From Candidatus Shikimatogenerans bostrichidophilus (GTDB taxonomy: Bacteria > Bacteroidota > Bacteroidia > Flavobacteriales > Blattabacteriaceae), in assembly GCA_029851385.1 (NCBI GenBank), contig CP099833.1, forward strand, positions 16,001 to 80,000: 64,000 nt of DNA. The letters are read 5' to 3'. The translations under genes were made by a program, and so were the position numbers. Each line of letters opens with the position of its first letter. The first letter of the stretch is position 1. Below, piece after piece: positions 18,844 through 28,177 of this stretch. The notes under the pieces were generated by a model that saw only the letters and a program-made list of their open reading frames with translations, was not told where the DNA came from and did no database searches.

Positions 18844-19059
18844 ATGGTTAAACAAAAGAATATATTATTAAATGGTAAGATTATAGAAGCTTTACCGAAT
18901 GCTATGTTTAAAGTAAAAATTAAAGATGATTATATAATCATAGGACATATATCTGGAAAAATTAGAAGGAATTATATAAAAATATTACCAGGTGATAAGG
19001 TACAAATAGAAATATCTCCTTACGATATTTATAAAGGGAGAATAAAATATAGGTATTAA
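18844..19059 (+). CDS. infA: Translation initiation factor IF-1
   Basis: Occupies the 30S A site during initiation. 71 aa, full length, OB fold. [18 protein letters not shown], the [19 protein letters not shown] core, and [16 protein letters not shown] match closely. 2 bp before rpmJ. Confidence 0.97.
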   Translation: MVKQKNILLNGKIIEALPNAMFKVKIKDDYIIIGHISGKIRRNYIKILPGDKVQIEISPYDIYKGRIKYRY

Positions 19060-19061
19060 AT

Positions 19062-19181
19062 ATGAAAACAGTAGTATCTTTAAAAAAAAGAAATAAAGAT
19101 TGTATAATAGTAAAAAGAAAGGGTATATTAAGAATAATAAATAAAATAAATCCTAGATTTAAATTAAGACAAGGTAAATAA
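19062..19181 (+). CDS. rpmJ: 50S ribosomal protein L36
   Basis: A 39-residue frame beginning [20 protein letters not shown] and ending [11 protein letters not shown], a textbook match to L36 of the single-cysteine (zinc-free) type. It sits in the canonical infA-rpmJ-rpsM order, 2 bp after infA and 1 bp before rpsM. Confidence 0.97.
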   Translation: MKTVVSLKKRNKDCIIVKRKGILRIINKINPRFKLRQGK

Positions 19182-19182
19182 A

Positions 19183-19563
19183 ATGGCTATTATATTAGGT
19201 GTAAATTTACCAAATACTAAAAGAGGCATAATATCTTTAACATATATATATGGTATTGGTATAAGCACAGCAAAAAAAATATTATATAATAATAATATAG
19301 ATATAAATAAAAAAGTTAAAGACTGGACTCAAGAAGATATACAAAAAATTATTAAGTATATTTCTAGCAATATTAAAATAGAAGGTGAATTAAGATCTGA
19401 AATTAAATATAATATAAAAAAAATGAAAGATATTGGTAATTATAGGGGGATAAGACATAGAGTAGGATTACCTTTAAGAGGTCAAAGAACTAAAAATAAT
19501 TCTAGAACTAGAAAAGGTAAAAGAAAAACAGTCGCTAATAAAAAAAAAATAATTAAAAAATAA
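19183..19563 (+). CDS. rpsM: 30S ribosomal protein S13
   Basis: 30S head protein contacting the P-site tRNA and the 50S. 126 aa. [15 protein letters not shown], the helix-hairpin [14 protein letters not shown], and C-terminal [20 protein letters not shown] are diagnostic. Stop and the rpsK start overlap as TAATG (1 nt shared). Confidence 0.97.
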   Translation: MAIILGVNLPNTKRGIISLTYIYGIGISTAKKILYNNNIDINKKVKDWTQEDIQKIIKYISSNIKIEGELRSEIKYNIKKMKDIGNYRGIRHRVGLPLRGQRTKNNSRTRKGKRKTVANKKKIIKK

Positions 19564-19937
19564 TGAAAAAAGTAAATATTAAAAGGAAAAATATACCTTT
19601 TGGTGATATTTATATAAATTCTACTTTTAATAATTTAATAATAACTTTAACAGATAAAACAGGTAATGTTTTAGCATGGTCATCGTCAGGTAAAATGAAA
19701 TTTAGAGGAGCTAAGAAGAATACTCCATATGCAGGACAAGTAACAGCTAAAAATATATCAGATAGATGTTTATTATATGGTATTAAAAAAGTAGATATAA
19801 TTATAAAAGGTCCAGGTATAGGTAGAGATTCTGCGATAAGAACAATTAGTAATAATGGTATTACTATAACATCAATAAAAGATAGAACTCCATTACCTCA
19901 TAATGGATGTAGACCACCTAAAAAAAGAAGAATATAA
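19563..19937 (+). CDS. rpsK: 30S ribosomal protein S11
   Basis: Platform protein, 124 aa. INSTFNNLIITLTDKTGNVL, WSSSGKMKFRGAKKNTPYAGQ, IKGPGIGRDSAIRTI, and DRTPLPHNGCRPPKKRR are all conserved. Start overlaps the rpsM stop by 1 nt. Confidence 0.98.
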   Translation: MKKVNIKRKNIPFGDIYINSTFNNLIITLTDKTGNVLAWSSSGKMKFRGAKKNTPYAGQVTAKNISDRCLLYGIKKVDIIIKGPGIGRDSAIRTISNNGITITSIKDRTPLPHNGCRPPKKRRI

Positions 19938-19957
19938 AAATTATAAAAATATAAAAT

Positions 19958-20569
19958 ATGTCAAGATATATAGGACCAAGAAATAAAATTTCTAGAAAAT
20001 TTGGTATTTTTATTTATGGTAATAAAAAATATTTCCAAAGAAAAAAATATCCACCAGGACAACATGGATTATTAAGAAAAAGAATATCTAAAAAATCTAA
20101 TTATTCAAATCAATTATTAGAAAAACAAAAATTAAAATATTCATATGGTATATTAGAAAAACAATTAAAAAGAATGTTTAATATAGTTAATAAAAAAAAA
20201 GGTATAAAAGGTAATCTATTGTTAGAAATGTGTGAAAGACGATTAGATAATGTAGTATATAGAATAGGGTATGCAATGTCTAGATATTCAGCAAGACAAT
20301 TAGTAACTCATAAACATATATTAGTAAATAATAAAATTATTAATATACCTTCATATCTTATTAATGTAGGAGATATAATAAATTTAAGTATAAAAATGAA
20401 AAAGAATATAAATATTATGAATTCATTAAATATTAATAAAAATAATATTAAAGAATGGATTTTATTTAATAATATAGATATGAGTGCTAAATGTATAAAA
20501 CATCCGACTGTTAAAGATATAAATGAGAAATTTAATACACAATTAATAGTAGAATTATATTCAAAATAA
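19958..20569 (+). CDS. rpsD: 30S ribosomal protein S4
   Basis: Primary 16S-binding protein, 203 aa, full length. YPPGQHGLLRKRISKKSNY near residue 35, LLEMCERRLDNVVYRIGYAMS, and the S4 RNA-binding domain SARQLVTHKHILVNNKIINIPS are clear. Lies in the usual rpsK-rpsD-rpoA order. Confidence 0.97.
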   Translation: MSRYIGPRNKISRKFGIFIYGNKKYFQRKKYPPGQHGLLRKRISKKSNYSNQLLEKQKLKYSYGILEKQLKRMFNIVNKKKGIKGNLLLEMCERRLDNVVYRIGYAMSRYSARQLVTHKHILVNNKIINIPSYLINVGDIINLSIKMKKNINIMNSLNINKNNIKEWILFNNIDMSAKCIKHPTVKDINEKFNTQLIVELYSK

Positions 20570-20573
20570 AATC

Positions 20574-21263
20574 ATGAAATTTAAAATATTAATTTATAAA
20601 AATACCCCGACCTTAGGTATATTTAGAATATATAAAATTAAAAGTGGATTAGGTATTACTATAGGTAATACTTTAAGAAGAATATTGTTATCTTCTTTAT
20701 TTGGATATTCTATAAGTTATTTTAAGATAAAGGGAGTATTACATGAATTTTCTTATATAAAAGGTATAATTGAGGATGTACCAAATATTATATTAAATTT
20801 AAAACAAATAAGATTTAAATTAAAAAAAGGATTTAATGTAGAAAAAGAGAAAGTAGATATAAAAATTATAAATAAAAATAATAAAATATATGCAAAGGAT
20901 TTTCAAAAATTTATTAAAAATTTTTATATAGTTAATAAAGATTTAGTAATATGTAATAAAGATGAATCTAAGATATTTAAAATTAAATTAATAATTGATA
21001 AAGGTATAGGATATATACAATCTGATAAAAAAAAATATATAAAAAATTATATAGCTATTGATTCTATTTATAGTCCTATTAAAAATGTATCTTTCAAAAT
21101 TTTAAAAATTACTAATGATATATATAAAGAGATATTAAATTTAAATATAGTGACAGATAATACTATAAGTCCATTAGAATCATTAATAAAGTCTTCTAAA
21201 ATTTTAATAGATATATTTTCTAATTTTACTTTAAATATTAATTATTTAATTCAAAAAAAATAA
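20574..21263 (+). CDS. rpoA: RNA polymerase alpha subunit, N-terminal domain only
   Basis: Alpha dimer platform for RNA polymerase assembly. Only 229 aa against ~330. The N-terminal domain is intact in outline: GLGITIGNTLRRILLSSL, IKGVLHEFSYIKGIIEDV, and a final dimerisation helix ending LESLIKSSKILIDIFSNFTL. The frame then stops at TAA and rplQ begins 9 bp later, so the linker and C-terminal domain, which contact UP elements and activators, are absent. Confidence 0.95.
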   Translation: MKFKILIYKNTPTLGIFRIYKIKSGLGITIGNTLRRILLSSLFGYSISYFKIKGVLHEFSYIKGIIEDVPNIILNLKQIRFKLKKGFNVEKEKVDIKIINKNNKIYAKDFQKFIKNFYIVNKDLVICNKDESKIFKIKLIIDKGIGYIQSDKKKYIKNYIAIDSIYSPIKNVSFKILKITNDIYKEILNLNIVTDNTISPLESLIKSSKILIDIFSNFTLNINYLIQKK

Positions 21264-21272
21264 ATAATATAT

Positions 21273-21647
21273 ATGAAACATAATAAAAAAAAAAATCATT
21301 TAAGTAAAAAATATTCACATAGGAATAATATGTTATCTAATATGGCTTGTTCTTTAATTTTACATAAATCTATATATACAACATTATCAAAAGCTAAAGT
21401 ATTAAGACAATATATAGAACCTATATTAAATAAGTTAAAATTTAATAATATTAATTCTAGAAGAACAATTTTTAAAAAATTAAAAAATAAAAAAGTTATT
21501 AATATTTTATTTAATAATATTTTTAAAAGAATAAAAAATAGAAATGGGGGATATGTAAGAATTCTTAAAGCAGGATATAGAAAAGGTGATTCTTCTAAAA
21601 TGTCTATTATACAACTAGTAGATTATTATAAATATGAAGACTTATAG
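21273..21647 (+). CDS. rplQ: 50S ribosomal protein L17
   Basis: Large-subunit protein near the tunnel exit, 124 aa. The SHRNNMLSNMACSLILHKSI block, then TTLSKAKVLRQYIEPI and RNGGYVRILKAGYRKGD match the family. Last ribosomal gene of the cluster; TAG stop overlaps valS by 14 bp. Confidence 0.97.
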   Translation: MKHNKKKNHLSKKYSHRNNMLSNMACSLILHKSIYTTLSKAKVLRQYIEPILNKLKFNNINSRRTIFKKLKNKKVINILFNNIFKRIKNRNGGYVRILKAGYRKGDSSKMSIIQLVDYYKYEDL

Positions 21648-24216
21648 TTTTAAGAAGTATGATAATTTAATTTATAAAATATGGATATTAAATAAATATT
21701 TTTGTTCAAATATTAATAGTAATAAGAAACCTTATTATTTATTATTACCTCCTCCTAATATAACTGGTGATTTACATATAGGTCATATATTAAATTTTAC
21801 TATTTTAGATATTTATGCTAGGATAAAAAGAATGCAAGGATATAATGTATGTTGGATTCCAGGTACTGATCATGCTTCTATAGCTACGGAAATAAAAATT
21901 AGACAATTATTAAAGAATAAAAATATTAATTATATATCTAATAATAAATTTAAATTAATTTGTTTAAATTGGAGTAAAAGATATAATCAAATTATTAAGG
22001 ATCAACTAAAAAGAATAGGATGTTCTTGTGACTGGCATAGATTTAAATTTACTATGGATAAAAATCATAATAAATCTGTAAAAAAGATTTTTATTAAATT
22101 ATATAAAAAAGGATTAATATATAAAAGTAAAAAAATAGTTAATTGGGATGTACAGGCTAAAACTACTATATCTGATGAAGAAGTTACTTATAAAAAAAAA
22201 AATAATTATTTATATTATATTAAATATTTTACCTTAGATAAAAAAAAATATTTAACTATAGCAACGACTAGACCAGAAACAATATTCGGTGATAGTGCAA
22301 TATGTATAAATCCTAATGATAGTAGGTATAAAGAATTTATTAATAAAAAGGTAGTAGTACCTATTGTAGGTAGAGTTATACCTATTATAACGGATAAATT
22401 AGTAGATATGAATATAGGTAGTGGATGTTTAAAAATTACTCCTGCACATAGTAGAAAAGATTTTGATATATATATAAAACATAAAGATAAAATTAAAATT
22501 ATAGATGTTTTTAATGAAGATGGTACATTAAATAAAGTTTGTAAAAGGTATAAAAATTTAGATAGATTTTTATTTAGAAAAATAATAATAAAAAAATTAA
22601 AAAAATTAGGATATATAATAAATATTAAAAAAAAAATAAGTAATATCGCTTATTCAGAAAGAACTAGTACTATTATAGAAAAGAAAATATCTTTACAATG
22701 GTATTTAAAAATGAAAATTTTTAAGCTAAAGGCTTTAAAATTAATAAAAAAAATTAATATTCTACCACTAAAAAAATATAGTGTTTTATTATATAAATGG
22801 ATAAATATTTTAAAAGATTGGAATATATCTAGACAATTAGTATGGGGACATAGAATACCGATATACTACTATAAAAATTATACGATACCAGCTTATTCAT
22901 TTAAACAAGTAATTAAAATATTAAAAAAAAAATTAAAAATATTAAATATAAAAAAAAATCAAATTCATAAAGATAATAATGTTTTAGATACTTGGTTTTC
23001 ATCATGGATTCTACCTATATCTGCATTAAATGGTATAAATATAAATAATAATAAAGATTTAAAATATTATTATCCAATAAATTTATTAGTGACAGGATAT
23101 GATATTTTATTTTTTTGGGTGTTAAGAATGATAATGTTTAGTACTTTTTATATAAAAAAAATACCATTTAAAGAAATTTATTTTACTGGAATAATAAGAG
23201 ATGAAAATAATAAAAAATTATCTAAATCATTGGGAAATTATAAAAATCTATATCTATTATTAAATAAATATGGGGCAGATGTATTAAGAGTATCAGTTTT
23301 AGATAATAATCATATTCACGATTTTGTTATAAATGATAAAAAATATATAACTAGTAGAAATTTTGTAAATAAAGTTTGGAATTCTTATATATTAATAAAT
23401 AAAATTTATAATAAAAAGGGTATTAACAATAAATATAAAATATCTTTAATAATTATTAAATGGTTTAAAAATATTTTGAATATTTATATAAAAAGAATAA
23501 ATTTACTATTAAAAAAAAAAAATATATATTACTCGTTTATATTAATAAAAAAATTATTTAAAAAAGAATTCTGTTCAAAATTTTTAGAATATATTAAAAT
23601 TATAAATATTAATATATTAATTAAAAAAAAAATAATAAATATATATAATACTTTATTAAAATTACTACATCCTTATATACCGTTTATAACTGAATATATA
23701 TGGATAAAATTAAAGAATGAATCTAATATTACCATATCTATTTGGCCTAAAACTAATATAATTAATAATAATAAAAAAATTAATTATACATTTGATTTTA
23801 TATTATTTATAAGAAAAATTAATTTTAAAAAAAAAAATAATTATATTTATATAAATAATAAATATAAAAAACAAATTATTAAAAATATATATTTAAAATT
23901 ATTATATAATTTGTCTAATGTTAAAAAAATATATTTTTATTCAAAATTAGAAATAATTAAAAAAGAATATAAGATATATATATATAAACGATATAAACTT
24001 TATATCCTTTATAGGGATATAATAGATAGTCTTGATAAAAATATAATAAAGAATAAAATAATATTTTATAGTAAATATTTGTTAAATATAAAAAAAAAAT
24101 TAAATAATAAAAATTTTTTATATAATGCACCTTCAAATATAATTAAAATAGAAAAAAAGAAAAAGAATGATATATTAAAAAAAATTTTACTATTAAAAAA
24201 AAAATATTTAATTTAA
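21634..24216 (+). CDS. valS: Valyl-tRNA synthetase
   Basis: Class I synthetase charging tRNA-Val (a cognate UAC tRNA lies at 6.7 kb). 860 aa, slightly under the usual ~880-950. HIGH-type motif in PPNITGDLHIGHILNFTIL, then WIPGTDHASIATE, the editing-domain TIATTRPETIFGDSAICIN, WFSSWILPIS, and a KMSKS variant KKLSKSLGN. The C-terminal coiled coil is strongly K/I/N-biased. It overlaps rplQ by 14 bp at the start and convergent rbfA by 9 bp at the end. Confidence 0.96.
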   Translation: MKTYSFKKYDNLIYKIWILNKYFCSNINSNKKPYYLLLPPPNITGDLHIGHILNFTILDIYARIKRMQGYNVCWIPGTDHASIATEIKIRQLLKNKNINYISNNKFKLICLNWSKRYNQIIKDQLKRIGCSCDWHRFKFTMDKNHNKSVKKIFIKLYKKGLIYKSKKIVNWDVQAKTTISDEEVTYKKKNNYLYYIKYFTLDKKKYLTIATTRPETIFGDSAICINPNDSRYKEFINKKVVVPIVGRVIPIITDKLVDMNIGSGCLKITPAHSRKDFDIYIKHKDKIKIIDVFNEDGTLNKVCKRYKNLDRFLFRKIIIKKLKKLGYIINIKKKISNIAYSERTSTIIEKKISLQWYLKMKIFKLKALKLIKKINILPLKKYSVLLYKWINILKDWNISRQLVWGHRIPIYYYKNYTIPAYSFKQVIKILKKKLKILNIKKNQIHKDNNVLDTWFSSWILPISALNGININNNKDLKYYYPINLLVTGYDILFFWVLRMIMFSTFYIKKIPFKEIYFTGIIRDENNKKLSKSLGNYKNLYLLLNKYGADVLRVSVLDNNHIHDFVINDKKYITSRNFVNKVWNSYILINKIYNKKGINNKYKISLIIIKWFKNILNIYIKRINLLLKKKNIYYSFILIKKLFKKEFCSKFLEYIKIININILIKKKIINIYNTLLKLLHPYIPFITEYIWIKLKNESNITISIWPKTNIINNNKKINYTFDFILFIRKINFKKKNNYIYINNKYKKQIIKNIYLKLLYNLSNVKKIYFYSKLEIIKKEYKIYIYKRYKLYILYRDIIDSLDKNIIKNKIIFYSKYLLNIKKKLNNKNFLYNAPSNIIKIEKKKKNDILKKILLLKKKYLI

Positions 24217-24540
24217 ATTATAAAAATTAATATAATCTAATATATTATTATTTGATAAATAAAAATTAAATTCAGGAATTTTAAATTTATTTTTTAAAAA
24301 TATTGACAATTTTTTTTTATAATATTTTTTATTCTTTTTTAAATAATTTATTATATAATTATTATATTTAGGTGGATATATTGTAATATATATTTTTGAA
24401 TAATTTAATATTTTATTAATATATACATAAATAACAGTAATTAAAATATTTTTTAAAACCTTTTTTTTTTCTAAAATAAATAATTTATTAAAATAATTAT
24501 TAATTAAATTAGAAAATTTTTTTTGCTTAAATGTTTCCAT
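24208..24540 (-). CDS. rbfA: Ribosome-binding factor A
   Basis: 30S maturation factor acting near the 16S 5' end. The start METFKQKKFSNLINN is chosen because Bacteroidota RbfA opens 'MET.RQKKI..LI'; an upstream ATG at 24564 would add eight residues. SKIYITIYPPKYNN and the end FLKNKFKIPEFNFYLSNN match 'L......K..PEL.F..D'. About 110 aa, highly diverged. Divergent from grpE with a 67-bp gap. Confidence 0.8.
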   Translation of the reverse strand: METFKQKKFSNLINNYFNKLFILEKKKVLKNILITVIYVYINKILNYSKIYITIYPPKYNNYIINYLKKNKKYYKKKLSIFLKNKFKIPEFNFYLSNNNILDYINFYNLN

Positions 24541-24607
24541 TATTTTTATTTTATTTCTAATCATATTATTATTTATTTCAATACTATATAATAAAAAACT
24601 TTAAAAT

Positions 24608-25090
24608 ATGAATAAAATTAAAAAGATAAATTTTAAAAAAAATATAAATAAATATAAAAAAAATAATTTAATATTAAAAAAAAAAAATATTTTGTTAAAA
24701 GATAAATTTATTAGAACTTTAGCAGAATTTGATAATTATAAAAAAAGAAATGAAAAGGAAAAAAAAGATTTGTTTAAAATAAATACTGGAAATTTAATTA
24801 AAACTATATTACCAGTATTAGATGATTTTAATAGATTTATAAAAGAAGAAAAAATTAAAGATAATAAAGGTATTTATTTAATTTTTTTAAAATTTAAAAA
24901 AATTTTAAAAGATTTTGGGTTAAATAAAATAAGAGTAAATGTAGGAGATGATTTTAATCCAGATTATCATTATGCAATTTCACAGGTTGAAAAAGATAAT
25001 ATGACTAATAAAATAGTAGATATACTAGAAGATGGATATTATGTATATGATAATATTATACGTTGTACTAAAGTAATAGTAGGTAAATAA
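24608..25090 (+). CDS. grpE: Nucleotide exchange factor GrpE
   Basis: Exchange factor for DnaK. 160 aa. A lysine-rich coiled coil is followed by KFIRTLAEFDNYKKRNEKEK, LIKTILPVLDDFNRFI, the beta-domain FNPDYHYAISQVEKDN, and VDILEDGYYVYDNIIRCTKVIVGK (in parts). 27 bp before dnaJ. dnaK itself is not in the window. Confidence 0.96.
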   Translation: MNKIKKINFKKNINKYKKNNLILKKKNILLKDKFIRTLAEFDNYKKRNEKEKKDLFKINTGNLIKTILPVLDDFNRFIKEEKIKDNKGIYLIFLKFKKILKDFGLNKIRVNVGDDFNPDYHYAISQVEKDNMTNKIVDILEDGYYVYDNIIRCTKVIVGK

Positions 25091-25117
25091 ATTAATAATA
25101 AATTTAAAATAATTAAT

Positions 25118-26161
25118 ATGAAAGATTTTTATGATATATTAGGAGTAGGTAGAGATGCCACTATAAATGATATAAAAAAAGCATATAGAAAATTAGCTAT
25201 AAAATATCATCCTGATAAAAATCCGAAAAATAAAAAAGAAGCAGAAAAAAAATTTAAAGAAGCAACTGAAGCATATAGTATATTGAGTGATAAAAATAAA
25301 AGAAGAGAATATGATCAATACGGTCAGACTTCATCTGATGGATCATCTATGAATTTTGATGATATATTTAATAACTTAGGTGATATATTCAGTGATGGAT
25401 TTGATAGTTTTACTGACTTTGGATTAAATTCAAACAAGAAAGATATAAGAAATAGAGGCACTAATTTAAAGGTTAAAGTTAAAGTTAATTTAGAAGATAT
25501 ATATTATGGTAATAATAAAACTATAAAAATAAAAAAGATGAAATTAGCGCCAAATATTAAGTTTAGAACTTGTTTTAATTGTAATGGTACTGGGGTAATT
25601 ACTAAAATTACGAATACATTTATAGGAAGAATGCAAACTACTAGTACATGTAATAATTGTAAGGGTAGAGGTAAGATAATTAATAGCAAGCCAAAAAATG
25701 CTAATATTGATGGTTTTATAGAAACTATAGAATATTTAAAATTACAAATTCCAATAGGTATCAATGATGGAGAAATGTTAAAATTATTAAGAAAAGGTAA
25801 TGATGCTCCTTATGGAGGTCGTCCAGGTGATTTAATAATAATTTTTAATGTATTACCTAATAAAAAATTTAAACGTAAAAAACAAAATTTATATTATAAA
25901 TTATACTTAACTATACCAGAAGCTATATTAGGATGTAAAAAAAGTATTGATACTTTAACTGGGAAAATTAAAATAAGTATATCAAAGGGAACACAATCTG
26001 ATAAAAAAATTGTATTAAAAAATAAAGGATTACCATATAGAAATGGATATAGTTATGGAGATTTAATAGTAACTACTCGTGTATGGATACCTAAAATTAT
26101 AAATAATGATTTAAAAAATTTTTTTAAAAAAAATAAAAATAATAAATTATTTTATAAATAG
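25118..26161 (+). CDS. dnaJ: Chaperone protein DnaJ with a reduced zinc domain
   Basis: Hsp40 co-chaperone, 347 aa. The J domain (1-70) has the catalytic YHPDKNPK loop, then a G/F-type region (residues ~70-110, [15 protein letters not shown]). The zinc domain has only two CxxCxGxG motifs, CFNCNGTG and CNNCKGRG, instead of four. Spacing and text ([19 protein letters not shown]) identify them as repeats 2 and 3. The C-terminal client-binding domain is normal ([18 protein letters not shown]). Confidence 0.96.
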   Translation: MKDFYDILGVGRDATINDIKKAYRKLAIKYHPDKNPKNKKEAEKKFKEATEAYSILSDKNKRREYDQYGQTSSDGSSMNFDDIFNNLGDIFSDGFDSFTDFGLNSNKKDIRNRGTNLKVKVKVNLEDIYYGNNKTIKIKKMKLAPNIKFRTCFNCNGTGVITKITNTFIGRMQTTSTCNNCKGRGKIINSKPKNANIDGFIETIEYLKLQIPIGINDGEMLKLLRKGNDAPYGGRPGDLIIIFNVLPNKKFKRKKQNLYYKLYLTIPEAILGCKKSIDTLTGKIKISISKGTQSDKKIVLKNKGLPYRNGYSYGDLIVTTRVWIPKIINNDLKNFFKKNKNNKLFYK

Positions 26162-26173
26162 ATATAATAAATT

Positions 26174-27247
26174 ATGACTAAGAGAGTAGCAGTAGCATTA
26201 TCGGGTGGTGTAGATTCTAGTGTAACGGCATATTTATTAAAAAAACAAGGATATTATGTAATAGGACTTTATATGTATAATTGGGAAAAAAATGAATGTA
26301 TACATAATGATATAAGAGATGCTATGTTAATTTCTAATAAATTAAAAATACCTTTTTATGTTTTAGATTTTAGAAAAGAATATAAAAATACAGTAATTAA
26401 ATATATGATAAATGGATATAGAAAAGGAATTACTCCAAATCCTGATATTATATGTAATAAGAAAATAAAGTTTGGGTATTTTTTAAAAACAGCTTTAAAA
26501 TTAAATATAGATTATATAGCTACTGGTCATTATGCAATAAAAAAAAAGAATAAATATAATAATTATTCTTTACTTTCAGGTATAGATAATTATAAAGATC
26601 AATCTTATTTCTTATGTAGAATTAATCAATATCAATTATCAAAATCATTATTTCCACTAGGTTATTATACAAAAAGTAAAGTTAGAGATATAGCATTAAA
26701 ATTAAATTTTTATAATGCTAAGAAAAAAGATTCTCAAGGATTATGTTTTTTAGGTAAAATAAATTTAATAAAATTTTTAGAAAAAGAAATTCCTAATAAA
26801 AAAGGGGATATAATATATGTAAAATTAAATAATAAAAAAAATAAAATAGGTCAACATAAAGGAGCATATTACTATACTATAGGACAAAGAAAATACCTTA
26901 ATATAAGTGGTCAAAAATATAAATTATATATTTTTAAAAAAAATATAAAAAATAATATTTTATATGTAGCTAGAAAAAGTTATAAATATTTATATAAGAA
27001 AAAAATATTTATTAAAAAAGAAACAATACATTGGATACGAAATTTATTGAAAAATGAAAAAAATAATTATAAATTAAAAATTAAATGTAAAATTAGATAT
27101 AATGTACATAAGGAGAAAGCTATATTAATTAAAAAAAAAATGGGAGTATTAGTAAAATTTTATAATCGTCAATTTGCTATTACTCCAGGACAATTTATAG
27201 TATGGTATTATAAAGAAGAATTAATAGGTTCAGGTATAATAAATTAA
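26174..27247 (+). CDS. mnmA: tRNA-specific 2-thiouridylase MnmA
   Basis: Thiolates U34 of Glu, Gln and Lys tRNAs; partner of MnmG (51.3-53.1 kb). 357 aa, full length. PP-loop AVALSGGVDSSVTAYLLK at the start, first catalytic cysteine in NPDIICNKKIKFG, TGHYA, DQSYFLC, and second cysteine in DSQGLCFLGK. It probably receives sulfur from SufS, the only desulfurase here (inference). Confidence 0.96.
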   Translation: MTKRVAVALSGGVDSSVTAYLLKKQGYYVIGLYMYNWEKNECIHNDIRDAMLISNKLKIPFYVLDFRKEYKNTVIKYMINGYRKGITPNPDIICNKKIKFGYFLKTALKLNIDYIATGHYAIKKKNKYNNYSLLSGIDNYKDQSYFLCRINQYQLSKSLFPLGYYTKSKVRDIALKLNFYNAKKKDSQGLCFLGKINLIKFLEKEIPNKKGDIIYVKLNNKKNKIGQHKGAYYYTIGQRKYLNISGQKYKLYIFKKNIKNNILYVARKSYKYLYKKKIFIKKETIHWIRNLLKNEKNNYKLKIKCKIRYNVHKEKAILIKKKMGVLVKFYNRQFAITPGQFIVWYYKEELIGSGIIN

Positions 27248-27286
27248 TTATATATAACCTTTTAAAAAAAATAAAATGTTATTATA

Positions 27287-28177
27287 ATGATAAGTATTAA
27301 AAAAACTTATAATATATTATTAAATAAAATTAAATATATATATAGCACTTATGAAATAAATAAAATTTATATAATTTTATTAACTTATATTTTAAAGTGT
27401 AATATAAATAAATTATATTTTTATATATTAAATAGTAAAAGACTAGATAATAAAGAATATTTTATATTTTTATTTCTTTTAAATAGAATAAAAAATAGAT
27501 ATCCAATACAATATATAATAGGATACACATATTTTAATGGTATAAAAATATTATTAAATAATAATATTTTTATACCTAGACAGGAGACTGAGGAAATGGT
27601 AAATATTATCTATAAAGAAAATAAAAATAAAAAAAAATTAAAAATTTTAGATATAGGTACAGGAAGTGGATGTATATCAATATTTTTAAGAAAAAAAAAT
27701 AAAAATATTAGTAATTATTGTTTAGACTACACAAATAATATTTTATCAATAAGTAAGAAAAATTTTTTTTTAAATAAAATAAAAAAAAAAATAAAATTTT
27801 TAAAATTTAATTTATTAAATTCTTCAAATAAATATAAAATTTTATTTAAATCATTACCAAAATTTGATATAATTATAAGTAATCCTCCTTATATATCTTA
27901 TTATAATTATTATAAATATATTAATAGTAATATATTTTATGAACCTTATAAATCAATTTTTGTTCAAAATGATGATATACTTTATTATTATAAAAAAATT
28001 ATTAATAATTTTTTAAATTATAAATTAAAAAAAAAAGGTATTATATATTTTGAAATTTCTAATTATATTAAACATAAAATTGATTTATATTTTAAAAAAA
28101 AATATAAAAATTTAATTATAAAATTTATCAAAGATTTTAATAATAATTATAGAATTTTAAAAATTATAAAAAAATAA
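27287..28177 (+). CDS. prmC: Release factor glutamine methyltransferase PrmC
   Basis: Methylates the GGQ glutamine of RF1 and RF2, both encoded here. 296 aa. Methyltransferase motif I is LDIGTGSGCISIFL. The catalytic ISNPPYIS motif binds the glutamine substrate. FIPRQETEEMV precedes the SAM domain as in the family. Abuts ligA with no spacer. Confidence 0.94.
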   Translation: MISIKKTYNILLNKIKYIYSTYEINKIYIILLTYILKCNINKLYFYILNSKRLDNKEYFIFLFLLNRIKNRYPIQYIIGYTYFNGIKILLNNNIFIPRQETEEMVNIIYKENKNKKKLKILDIGTGSGCISIFLRKKNKNISNYCLDYTNNILSISKKNFFLNKIKKKIKFLKFNLLNSSNKYKILFKSLPKFDIIISNPPYISYYNYYKYINSNIFYEPYKSIFVQNDDILYYYKKIINNFLNYKLKKKGIIYFEISNYIKHKIDLYFKKKYKNLIIKFIKDFNNNYRILKIIKK

